DNA of 64,000 nt from Pelargonium cotyledonis (lineage: Eukaryota > Streptophyta > Magnoliopsida > Geraniales > Geraniaceae), in contig JAYMTA010000004.1 in NCBI GenBank assembly GCA_036897625.1, positions 113,601-177,600 of the forward strand, read 5' to 3'. How positions within the stretch are numbered: position 1 is the first letter of the stretch; each line of letters opens with the position of its first letter. Positions 1 to 11,452 of the stretch are shown here, piece by piece. The notes under the pieces are model-generated. The model saw nothing but the letters and a program-made list of their open reading frames with translations, made no database searches and had not been told where the DNA came from. Position numbers and translations under genes: made by a program.

Positions 1-3000
1 CTAGCTTGTACTATAGAAGAATTGGGGGTTAGGAGTTTTTGAGCGGCTCTAACTACAACTTTTTCTTTGATCAGGAACTCCCATCTACCAGAGCTTACTT
101 TAATGAAAAAAGGATCCGGTTATTCTGATAGAATTCTAGTATCTGGGTTACCTGTTTGTCAAGATGCATCCGCTAGTGCGTACCAGATTTTGAGTTATTT
201 TTTTTATTGGATTACACTCTTGCTAGTCGCACAAAATTATTCCTTGAACGAGAATCCCAATTTTAATGACATTTCTTCATTCATTTTGGTTGATTTAAAA
301 GTCTTTATGAAATACTAATTAAAAGATCATAATACATATCTTAAAATCGAAGATAAGTACTCGTAAACTTATTTTTCAAATCTATCCTTATGCCGCTTCT
401 TTATGGTAAATCTATGATTTATTCAGAGAGCTCAGCAGGACGGTTCCTTGCTTGTATTGTGTAGTCTTAGGATTTGCTTATATTTAGATTATTAGGCCTA
501 AAATCTCATCTTTTTGAATTTCATACGAGCTCCCGTTCTTCTATGGTCGTAACATTTCCATCGGTAATTTTTGTATGGGGGAGGTTAGTATACTAAAAGA
601 ATTCCTCTGATAATTGAGGATATAAATAGAATAAACAGGAATATAAACTACTAGCTTAAAAAACAGATTTGTAACAAATATTAATAACAGGAGAAATTCG
701 TCAAAAGTCAGGGTTTTTTTAGAAGCCTGTATGTGGCAGGTTTTTGCAGTATTTAAGGAGTACCAGCTCCCTTTTTTGATACCTACCGAATTCATTGTTC
801 TGAATATGATTCAATTTTCATTCTTCCTGATCTAGATTTGGATCCTTATCAAGATTTAGTCAAAGTAAAAAAAACTAGTTATAGCAAATACTATAAAAAC
901 TAAACTCGCAGTATAGTTACAATTCAGACTTAAGCTAGCGTACAAAACTTTTTTTTTTTCAATTACTAGTTTTAAGAAACGCTTACTAAGCTAAGGTAAC
1001 TCCTCAGTTATATACTTGTTAGAGTCAAATGAGATTATCTACACGCGGTAACATGGTCTACCTAAAATAAAAAATCCAAAAAACCTCTCAAACCTACCCG
1101 CGATTTTTGGGCCTTTTTTGCTTATGTTATAGTTGACAAAAGGATTATAGCTGTTATGATTGATAAACTAAATCCACTTCTTTTCTCCCCAATTTGATTT
1201 TTGACTTAGATCGATCTGAAAGGTTCTAATAAAGAACAGTATAAAAAGATATAAATGACGCATGAAATCCCTTGGCTGGGTGTACTCTCCTCACAAAAGA
1301 GTTTGCTAGATTACTCGATATATTCGGCTTAATCTTTCTGATTGCTGCAGAAGTCTAATTATAGCATGATGGAAAGAACAGAGTAATCCCGACTAAAGCG
1401 GTTCCCCTTATTCTTATACAAGGAGTGTTTTACTGTTTAGGTTTTAGGCTATTAAGTAGGGTAATCGCAAAAAGCTTCTTGTATGGCCTATTTCGCGTGT
1501 TTTAATGTGTTTTTATGCCTACTTATGCATGATTGGCTATTTCTTTAATTTTATTTAGATTTCCCATTGTTTTTAGAAAGGTGTAAGTAAAAAAGGGGGT
1601 ACATCCTGAAAACAAGAGTCTTTATAATAAACCTGGTTTCAAGTCTTATGACTCTAATAAGTGTACTATAGGAATCCGTCATAAAAGTAAGACCTAATTA
1701 ACGCTAATGTGGAATAAACTGCTGATTTCAACAAATCTAAAAGCCCCTAGATACCAAATATTTAATTCTTAAAAAAACAAAGGAAGCTACACAGAGTCGT
1801 TCCAGAGTAGAACCTTTTAGTTCTTACTTTTTGAGTGGTATGCTATCTCCCTTAGCGAGGCTTTTTAGTTCTAAACTAGAACCTTAGATTTCTTTTAGTT
1901 GCCTCCTACTTAATTCCAAATTAACTTGCAAACAAGTCTAAAAATTAGCATTATTGACTCATATTTTCCTTTACTTTAAGGGAACTCCGTTCATAAAGTG
2001 AGATTGGATTCTCTTATTAGGTTTTATACTGAGGGTCCCTCTACCAATAAATACGGATAAAATTTATTCAATATAAAGCTTACTCACTCATTAAGGGGTT
2101 AAGTAAACGAGGAAGCAATCTAAAAGAAAAATTGTGCATCCCTGCCTAACTATAGCATGTCATAAAAGTACTTTGTAATTAAAAATATGCTAACAAAAAT
2201 TTTATCTGTATTTATTAGTAGAATTCTTGTTATTTGTTCAGCTTTATAAGGTCTCTAGTATCCCGTGCAAAATGGGTTAAATGAATTTCCACAATATCAC
2301 ATGACTCTGACTTTTTAAGTTCAATGAGATTTGAAAGTGTCGCCTATTTTATATCAAATATTTCTTGAAATATTTAGTTACTACAAGCTTAAGCAAATTC
2401 TAGACTAAATTACCCTGACATAGTATTTGTTCTATTTTTAAACAATAAAGCAAATAAGGGGAGTACAATTTCTGAATAAAGAAAATGCCTTAAACGAAAG
2501 GAAATTTTATGTTTTTGTTGTTTTTCGAATGGGAAAGTACAATAGGGACACTGTAGTTGAACTTGTGACTAAGGATTATATGGACTTCCTTCTTCCTCAA
2601 AAAATTTTCTATGGGGGAATTTCCGGATACACATTGGGCTCCTTTTATAGTTCAGGACTCTACAAGAAAAACCCTTTTCAAGGTTTTCCTAATTACAGCG
2701 ACTTAATAAAACCGGAGACCCTTCATTAGTTATTTTTACGCATAAACCGGAAACGTTTCAAATATATATACGAAAACAAAAATATTAAACCAATGAAATC
2801 ATCTACTAAAGTTTAAGAATACTTACTATAACTCATAGCAGGCTTAAAGCTAGTGCAAGGGAGGTTGCCTGCTAAAGTCTACTTTTAAATGTATGAAAGA
2901 GCAAAAGCAAATTAGTATAAGAGAAAGTACTATCCTATCTCTAATAAATTTATTGAGTCTTGTGCTGTTATTATAAAACTTTTTATTACTGATTTGAGCC

Positions 3001-6000
3001 CTGGTTAATAGGTCAGAAGACTCTGTTTGTATCAAAAAATTCTGATATATTTTGACTTTCTCTATTAGAATGCGGGTATTTAGTGCCCTTGTGTGTGATT
3101 CTTTTTTAGTTAGAGCCGGCCTCATTGCTTAGAAATCTAAAGAGCTCGAAGGGGTTATAAAGTAGCAGAACAAGTCGTTTTTATAAAAGGTATAGAGTAC
3201 CTGATAATAAGAGTCTGTAAATATGGAATCTTATAGGAAATCCTGAATGAGAGCTTACTAGAAACCTGTATACATTTTAAAGACATTTTTTGAGCGTCAA
3301 GGTATTTAAACCGGGTTTGACTAAAATAGGTGTTATATTCCTTTCATCCTATTATAATACTGAAAGGGTTTTTGCTTTTATCACAGATAATAAATATCGA
3401 AATTTTCTACTGTAAACCTCTAAAAAGAAGAAGTACGAGCTCCTGCTTCAAAAAAAGTTTTGGATTTAAATTACGGGAATTACTTATAAGTTTCAGTTCC
3501 TCAATCTTTACAGGGCTGCATCTTAATAAAAGTACAAAAAAAAATTATAGTGATAAGACGATCCTGGTTAGCTTAAGCCTTTGTCAGTCTCGAACATTAT
3601 TTTTACAGGTAGTATCCAAAAGAGCCGAGCATTTCTTAAAAGGAGTAGCTATTACACATTTAAGTAAGGACTCTCTTTAATCCCATTATTAGGACAAATC
3701 TGTTTCATTTGAATTGAGGGTGTTTTACTAAAGTCTCTCTGGTTTCTTGTGTTATGAGATAGAAATTCTTAGTATAATAGGCAAAGTACTATATATAGAT
3801 ATAAAGCAATAGAAAACCCCACAGGAAACAGGGGTGCTATATAATTACAAGTACTTCTTAGTGGAAAGCAGTACCCCAAGTATAAGTGATTTATAATATT
3901 CCTTAACTATTTTGTCATCCACATACTAGATCTTAAGAATCTCGTTTACTATTTGGCTATAAAAGATCCTCAAAGAATGCTACTCATGAAAAAGCCGCAT
4001 AAGGCATAACTAACGCTGGGAGCTGGCTTGTAAATATAGCAAATATAAACTAAAATACAGTAACAAATAATAAGGAAAGGTAAAACAAATTAGAATTGGG
4101 ACAGAAAGGAATCCTGTAGGGTTTAGAAACAAAAGGTATTTGGTGGAACCCCCCTTTATAAAGTCTAACAATAACCAAGAATACTTTTTGATTTTGTGTC
4201 TCAGTGCTTCAGTTAATATATGAGATTTAAAGGAAAGTCTTGTACCTATGTAGCATCATGAATAGGTTTACGACATGTCCTTGATTCTGCTTTAGTGAAG
4301 TAATGCAAAAGAGTCTTTATGTAATTAAATGCTTTCTTTTATATTATAGGAGTTCCTTATCATATATACCTAGTTTACTCTGAAGGCTAAATCGAGTATA
4401 GAGTTAAAAACCAGTCGAATTCCTTATTTTTTGAATTGTAGAATAGGTTGTCTAGGATATTTCACATTATAATAATTATATAATTTATATAAAAGCAAAT
4501 GCGATACTTATAAGTAGATATCTCCTATATTATGGCGAAGCGCCCTTATCCATATAGAAGAAAAACTTTGGTCAACATCCCAAAACAGTTTATAACATCC
4601 AAGTATACCACCTATTTAACTACCGGGAACGGGCTTATACAACTTATCTGAAAAGTTTTAAAGGAGGATTCTGGGTCTTGTAACTATATATTATGAGAAG
4701 CCTATTTTGAACTTTTAGATATCCTAGCGATATAATATCGTCGAGATCCAGACTTTAATTCTTTAAGAAGAGACTTACTACCAGGTTTACCTCACTTAAA
4801 TAAATGGGGTAGTTTTTTAGTTTACAAATTAGAAAAACTGTCAAGATATATGACATACAACACAAGAGTAAAGAGTACACGAATGACCACTTTACTACTC
4901 ATATTTAATATAGTTTCTCAAATGCAATAAAATTGATAGTCTTTGAAAGCGTGCAAAATAATAGGTTTCGTATATGGAACAATTTCACTATGCGGTTTTA
5001 TACTAGCTTAGGAGTGTCAAACATTCTTAGTTACTAGAGGAGTTTCTTGTCGCTGGGATCCTTTAATATAAAGAGGATACAACAAAAGCCTCATATGCTC
5101 TTAACAATACCAAGGACCCTCTCTCTATTTTATTCAAAACACAATAGGGTAGGCATAAAAAACTTAGTAGTAAGTAAATATTTTAACAGAGATACTTATA
5201 ACTGTCTTATCTTTGATATTAAGCTTAATACCTAAGTGAGGCTTTCCTTAGGGAGAAATCTCTATATAAAGATATATCTTGAATGTAGTCTTTTTAATTC
5301 CTATTTGATAAATTCAGTTACCATTACTTAAATTCTTAATATATAATTTTTTATAGTCATAGTGATTTAGTCTTTTCCTTTTGTACCTTTATAGCTTAAT
5401 CTCTATTCTACTTTTCCAATACAATAAAAGCAGGCTTGGAGCTTCTTAGAGAGCTTCCAAAGAGGTTTGTTTTTACTATATGGGATTCCGGACTTACAAG
5501 AGAGTCTTGTAGTTAGTGCCTTTCAACGAGGTTGCTCAAAAAGGGTATTCTGTGGTGGTAGCACTATAAGTGTGACTGTCTATATCTATATTAGAACAAG
5601 GAACGGAAGAACCTAGTCTATAAAAATCTATTAAAAAGAGTGTTATGTCTGGAAGATAGTTAAACTTAAAAGTTAAAAAGGACCTCTTGTGCTTTGTTAA
5701 ATTTTAAAAGTGTGTATTATCAGAAAAGGAAATCTATAACTTTTAGTGGCTTTTAGAGACTGCCTCGCTTTAAAATTCCAGATAGAGAAAGAAAATCCTC
5801 TAAAATCAATTGCATTAGCAACAGTAACCCTCAAGATACGATATGAGAGTGATATCACTGAGAAAAAGGGACTCTCCTAATTCTTAAAAAGAACAGAATT
5901 GAAAGTATAATCCCGAATAGAATTCCTTTTTTGTTTGTATAACCAGCAAAGAATTTTCTTTTTTGGATTAGCTAGTCCCACGAATATGTGCTGCAAGGCG

Positions 6001-6177
6001 GGTCTGCTCTGCCCTTCACCGTGACTTTAGGGCTACACAAGTAGAGGCAATTTCTTTAATAAAGTACCTAGCTAGATTTTGACGATTAGTAGAGAATAAC
6101 TGGGGTTAGAAGAAAAGAGCTAAGATCTTTGAGCATCGAAACTCAGAATATACAAGAATATATTCATTACTCTATAT
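1..6177. other. Intergenic, no gene recognised
   Basis: AT-rich DNA with short chance ORFs. The longest, 3330-3680 (116 codons), starts at GTG and has no familiar domain; 2529-2729 (66 codons, ATG) is likewise unrecognised. Mini-palindromes are frequent, for example GAGGGTCCCTC at 2031-2041. Confidence 0.6.
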
Positions 6178-6240
6178 CAACTAGATTTGAACCTGCAGCC
6201 GTCTTCTAACTTTAGAGGTGGCTTACGTAACAACTTGTCT
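6178..6240 (-). pseudogene. tRNA 3'-half-like relic
   Basis: On the minus strand GGCTGCAGGTTCAAATC is a good T-arm sequence; upstream, AAGCCACCTCTAAAGTTAG is only loosely tRNA-like. Weak. Confidence 0.22.
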
Positions 6241-8490
6241 TGAGTATAAGGTAGTAATAGCCTTATATTAATTAGGCTTATCCGGATACTCCTGCTGGAA
6301 TTTAAGATACAAAGACTTTACATTTTAATCCTATTTTATGTGACACAAACTCTTCAAATGCCTGACTTCGATAAATGGAAGTTTTTCCAGTAAGCGACAA
6401 AGGGAATTAGGCAAGCCTTAGCTCGTATAAGAGCGCGTCTATCTATCGAGTGATCAGTTTTGACAGTTAAGAACTCTTTTGAAATCTTATTATCTAAGTA
6501 TAAATCGTAAATTTAATTATTCATCCTTTGGCAAAGTCCAACTATAAAGCGAACAATTACTTTTCTGGTACAACTACCACTCTGTTTCGAATAAGCAGTG
6601 CCTTGCTAGGAGTAAGCAAATCGAATTAAAAAAAATAGAGTATACCCGGAATGAGAGCGGAAAAGACTTATGTAAGCTAGTTTTTTACTTGTTCATTATA
6701 CTATGACTAGCAGAATTGTTCAATTGGAAACATATTTTAAATTAAGGTATATATTACGACAAACTTGGGAACTCTTACTTGTTTGGAATTTAATACTAGG
6801 ATTTATCCTGAAAATGAGCACTCCTTGCTTTGAGTAGGGGTTGGTTTTCGTATATAAGCTAATTTAATCGGATCCGGAGGTATGGAATTAAGTATAATAC
6901 TAACTGATTTTTAGTATTAATCCAAAAGTCATTTATCGAACGTACTCATTTTTTTTTTAACTTCGCTTTACTTAGTTTTAGGGCATTTTATTGAACCAGA
7001 TATTGACAGTTTTATAGTTGAATAAGGTCCGTTACTGCTTCCCAGGATACTCAAAAATATCTATCATACTTAATCTTCCGTAATTACCAACGAGAACTCC
7101 CTTTCTAACATTATGATATTGGTAATATGGACTGGACCCCGTTGAGGTTTTAGTCTCTCCTCTTGAGTGCGGGGTTCTTTGCGGCTTAAGGGTACATACA
7201 ATAGTATATCCGATATCAATAGAAGTAACCGGACGGGGGTATTTTGAGCGTACGTTATTCAGTGGCACTCGGCAGAGTACCCCAGTATAAAGGAAAATCT
7301 ATGTAGTTTTAGGTCTTGATTATCTTACAATTAGAGTTTTTAGAATTAGTTCTAACGACAGTCAATACAATAACCTGTAGAGATTTATCATATCTATCAT
7401 TACCGAAAAACTTTAGTTAGTATAGATGCCTCTTCTCTCGACGAAAACGCTTGGATATAAATGTGAGTAGTAATCCTCTCTTTTTTATCTAAACTTGCCA
7501 GTTCAGCAAGAACAATCGAGGTTTTATACATTCGTTTGTTAACTATCAAACTAGTATTTTATAGAATTCTACTGTAACCGCTACCCCTGTTTTATTTATA
7601 AGGGGCCCCCTCCCTATACTAGTAGGTATATCATTATGTAGATTTACTTTAAAAGTTTGTTCTGTTCGACTTATAGCTGTTACCAGCTGATTTGGACTCT
7701 AATTCTATGCCAACCTCCCCCTATTTCTCACACGTTTTGAAACTTTAAAACATAAATTTTATATAGCTAAAGTAGACTTCACTATAAAATGAGGGGGGAT
7801 GTCTAACAATTTTTTATATTAGGTGATAAGTATTACACTAACAGAAAAAAGATTAGCACAATTACTACGAGCCCCTCTTTTGGTTTGTTAATCATTTTCT
7901 GTATTAGCTCTTGCAAAGGTTTGCATACCTAACTTTTAAGATTCTTATTGACTAAAAAGCTGTTGTCCAAACTTATGTAGAGTACTTTTTTATGCAACTT
8001 TTTGTCGAATAGTACTTTTTTTTTCTTTTGAGGATTCAAGTAAAAAAGGAAGAATTCCTTAGTAACTTCTTATTCTTAACTAGCTTTTTTTAAAGATAAA
8101 GTTGATTTTAAGTTTTTCGTTGGATTACCATTCTGAGTCACTTGCTTTGTGTTAAGTAAGATAAGGAGACCCGGAATTAGATAGTGAGTTAGGAGAAGAA
8201 CCCTTGCTCGGAATTCTAAGCCTTTGAGCCCCCTCATAGTACCGCAGTCTTGTCAAATAGGGCATAGGTTTGGAACAATAGGATCGCTTAGATAGAACTA
8301 GCTTATAAAGTCTCTAGTAAAGAATAAGTTGTTCTTAGAAAACGAGAATCCTTGGCAGTACGTGTTTCCCGCCGGTGAAAAGGAAGATTACAAAAGTAAC
8401 AGACTTCCTTTGCTATGGAATACAAGATTAACAAGGGTACCCGCGTAGGTCGAAATCCATTACTAGTTGAAAGTACACCCATCTCTGCTA

Positions 8491-8562
8491 TGGAGTAAAA
8501 GGGCTCGAACCATTGCACGGCAACTCTAGGAACTCGTGCTTTACCCACTTTGCTATACTCCA
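8491..8562 (-). pseudogene. trnQ-like relic with CTA at the anticodon position
   Basis: 72 nt, tRNA length. The acceptor TGGAGTA pairs perfectly with TACTCCA, followed by TAGC, a D-loop with AGTGGGTAA, and the T-loop TTCGAGC with T-stem AATGG/CCTTT (four of five pairs). Both ends match plant trnQ(UUG) as I remember it. The anticodon arm has diverged: the stem no longer pairs well, and alignment places CTA where TTG belongs. The D-loop has one extra base. Best read as a decayed trnQ. Confidence 0.55.
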
Positions 8563-9278
8563 AAAAACAACTGTACTTACTAGTGATAAAACATAACTAC
8601 TCTTTACTACTACCCTTGACCCTTGATTGGAAATAATGAGCTCAATCTCTTTCTATCTAAATGATTTTATTCCTAACCTGGGTTGACTATTGAAGAACTA
8701 AAGTTAAATCTAAGGATTTCAATTGCCTAATTCCTTATAACAAAAAATCCTCTTCATTCGTATTCCAACTATCGTATATGTTATAGCCCCTTTTTAGTCC
8801 TTATATTGGTACCACTATCAATAAGAAACAAGTAAGTCATAAGAAGTTGGTGGGGGTTCCAAATTACACTAGAGTAAATAAATCCACCATAGACCCTTTT
8901 TTGTGTGCTATCTTCCATCAAAAATACGGAAAGACTTCGCCTTTTTAATGTAGTATTGAGAATTTCTTGAAGCTAAAGATAAGGGGTTTTTCGCCAGTAA
9001 AGGACGGAAATAGTTAAATTCAGCAGGAGTTTTTTTAACTGAAAAATGCATACCAAGATATCACTTTTTAGAAAGGGGCCCACTTCTGGAATCTTGTGAC
9101 TCTTTTTACTTAATTTTCACTTGGATAATGGGGCATAAAAGGATCGATCGGTTGCGTCTGTAATTGGCCAGCCCGTAATCCTTAGCAATTAACCGGATTG
9201 TGTTATAGGTAATAGAGCCTAATAAATCTTACCAATTATAGATAGGCATCGCATAAGAGTAGGATCTTATTAGACTTA

Positions 9279-9350
9279 GCGGGAGCAAGACTTGAACCTG
9301 TGGTAATTACACGAGAGTCTCCCTGCTCTACCAATAATTAGAACCAGTTA
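9279..9350 (-). pseudogene. tRNA-like relic, unassigned
   Basis: On the minus strand TTGGTAGAGCAGGGAGACTC, then CACAGGTTCAAGTCTTG and a 3' end CTCCCGC. The D-arm, T-arm and 3' acceptor strand are tRNA-like, but the expected 5' strand GCGGGAG is absent. Isotype unclear. Confidence 0.36.
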
Positions 9351-10030
9351 TATAGCACTAAAATTAAGAACTAAATTCTTCTAAAGTTAACCAATTACTA
9401 CTAAGGATCTCGAGACTCGTTTTTATTACTATGAATTTAAAATATAAAATAGGTTCAAATGCCTTATAATATTTGTAAGGGGGCTCCTCCTAGCTTTACT
9501 TTATCTCAGAACTCCGGGCTATGCTCTAGCATAAATAGAACTTTTCGTCTTTGAACTCTTAGCTTTCATAATAAGGGGTTTAGTCACAAACTAATTCTTT
9601 GCTTTTAGGAACCTTGTTAAACGAATTTCTTAATTTTAGCGATAGGGCTCGCTATTATTTTCCCTTATGACTTTTAGCAGTATTCTGAATACCCTTAGCT
9701 TTTTTGTGGTATACCTTAAGAAGAGAACAAAACTTTACATCAGAACCCCAAAAAGAGAAATCTTAGCAGAAACACCTAAGCAATTTTATGCTAGCTATTC
9801 TATTAAGGAAATAAGATATGAAATGAAAATACCCCAAAAAGAGCTTAAGCAACTGTACGTACTGTGACTTTCCTACAATACATACACCTTTTGACCAGAA
9901 CCCAGAGAGGGCCTTCTCTTAATTTTCTGGAAATCAAAAAGCCGCGTTCTAGTATATATAATAGATAGAAGCTTGCGTCTCACTCCCAACAGGAGCTTCC
10001 TTCAGTACATTTGAAATAAGATAGCTTTTC

Positions 10031-10080
10031 TGTTGCAAAGGCTGCCGTAGTTCACATCAACTACAATGGCTTTTGTGATA
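10031..10080 (+). other. Long stem-loop, wobble-rich on the + strand
   Basis: An inner stem GTAGTT (10047-10052) pairs with AACTAC (10059-10064) around the loop CACATC. After a 2x2 internal loop (45-46 opposite 65-66), the stem continues for 14 more pairs from 10031-10044 to 10067-10080. Six of the outer pairs are G-U in + strand RNA, where they hold; they would be A-C mismatches in minus-strand RNA. This asymmetry points to a + strand RNA structure. No tRNA loops are present. Confidence 0.55.
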
Positions 10081-11380
10081 AACTCGCCAAGAAATATCGT
10101 CGGTTCCATTCCTATTAAGATTTACCCCTTAACCCTAAAATGGAGTACGATCAAAGGAATGCTCACAAGTTCTGAAGTCCTAACTGACTAAGAGCTCGAG
10201 GTAACTGGATCTACTAGAAAACAACTAGGTTTTCTGGTTATTTAAGGAGAGTCTAAACAAGACAAGTTTTAGTCTTAAGAATTTCTAATCTTAGGAAGTA
10301 GAAATCGACTCGCTTTGATAAGGGTTGTATCTAAAGTCTTATTTCATTAAAACTGTTTCCCCTTCTTATTCATGCGAGTGCTTTGTATTATTTAGAGAAA
10401 CTCCTTCTCTTCGTTTGACCGAGATGTTACCCAATTTCTTACTATCGATCAGTATACGACAGCTTGCCTTTGAATGGGTTGCTTTGTACTCCCTTTACAG
10501 CACAGAACCTTGTAGCTAAAGTCTGGGAATAGACTACTCAATATGACAGCATCCTCTTGTCAGGTATACTTTTTTGAGTAACCCCGAGGAACAGTTTAGC
10601 GGCGACCGTTCTAGCTCGGGTTCCGGTATCCCTTCGAAATTCATAGGAAGAATATATAGTAGCTTTTTGAACTTTAATCCAGAATAAACTACACCTATAA
10701 CATCCTATCAAAAGTAGCAACTTTTTAAACTATAGTGTGAGGCCTGAGATTCCTCTAAAGCAAAACAAGTATTGGATAGCATTAGACAAGAAAACTTGAA
10801 ATATCCAAATTGGAAAATTCCTAAAGACCCCGCGCATCGTATAGCTTCCTAAATACACAAACCTGTAAATAGGAATCTCATATTTAAAAGAAATTCTAGG
10901 CAAATAGCTGCTTTTTATAAGTATTGCTTACAAAAAAAGTAACCTTAAACACCTAGATAGAAGAAACTTGTTTTTATAATAGATTGAAAACTTTTACGCC
11001 TTTCTTAAAATTAATGGCTAATGCGAAGGAGCTCCCTTGTTTAACTAACAAAAAGATTGAAATTAGAAGATTTCTTATATAGGACCTCAAGGAAAGGGAG
11101 AGTACATAACCAGAAAAGGCACTCCAAGAGAACTCGTGAGAGCCTCATAGATAAGGAAACTTTACCTACTCTAATGAAAGATCTAAGCTACCCGAATAAA
11201 ATTTCTTTCTGATCGAAGGGTTATAAGTAAATAGAGAGAATCCTAACTTGACCGAATAAAAATATAGCACAAAAGATATGGATACAATTATCTATATGGA
11301 TGAGCACTTCTTTAGTTTCTATTTATACCCAGCCTTTGTACAAGTATACAACAAGGCCCCAGGGAAGGAAACGCTTTTGT

Positions 11381-11452
11381 GAGTGTATAGTTTAGTTGGT
11401 AGAACATTGTACTTTTAAGCTCGCAACTGCGGGTTCGAGTCCTGTCTCTCTT
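11381..11452 (+). pseudogene. trnK(UUU)-like relic
   Basis: Reads GAGTGTA-TA, then D-stem GTTT/GAAC around AGTTGGTA, the anticodon loop CTTTTAA with TTT intact, and T-arm GCGGG-TTCGAGT-CCTGT. Order and spacing match plant mitochondrial trnK(UUU). The 3' side of the anticodon stem (GCTCG against TTGTA) no longer pairs, and the acceptor has several mismatches, so it is unlikely to fold into a working tRNA. Confidence 0.5.

Larger units (their letters stand above)
6241..11380. other. Intergenic with two tRNA relics and one long hairpin
   Basis: Apart from the relics at 8491-8562 and 9279-9350 and the stem-loop at 10031-10080, I see only mini-palindromes, for example GGGGCCCC at 7602-7609 and GGAGCTCC at 11028-11035. 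No open frame here exceeds about 90 codons. Confidence 0.6.

Noticed and set aside
3330-3680. 116-codon open frame on the + strand, the longest outside nad5
   Set aside because: It starts at GTG, has no recognisable motif and shows no structure distinguishing it from chance in AT-rich DNA.
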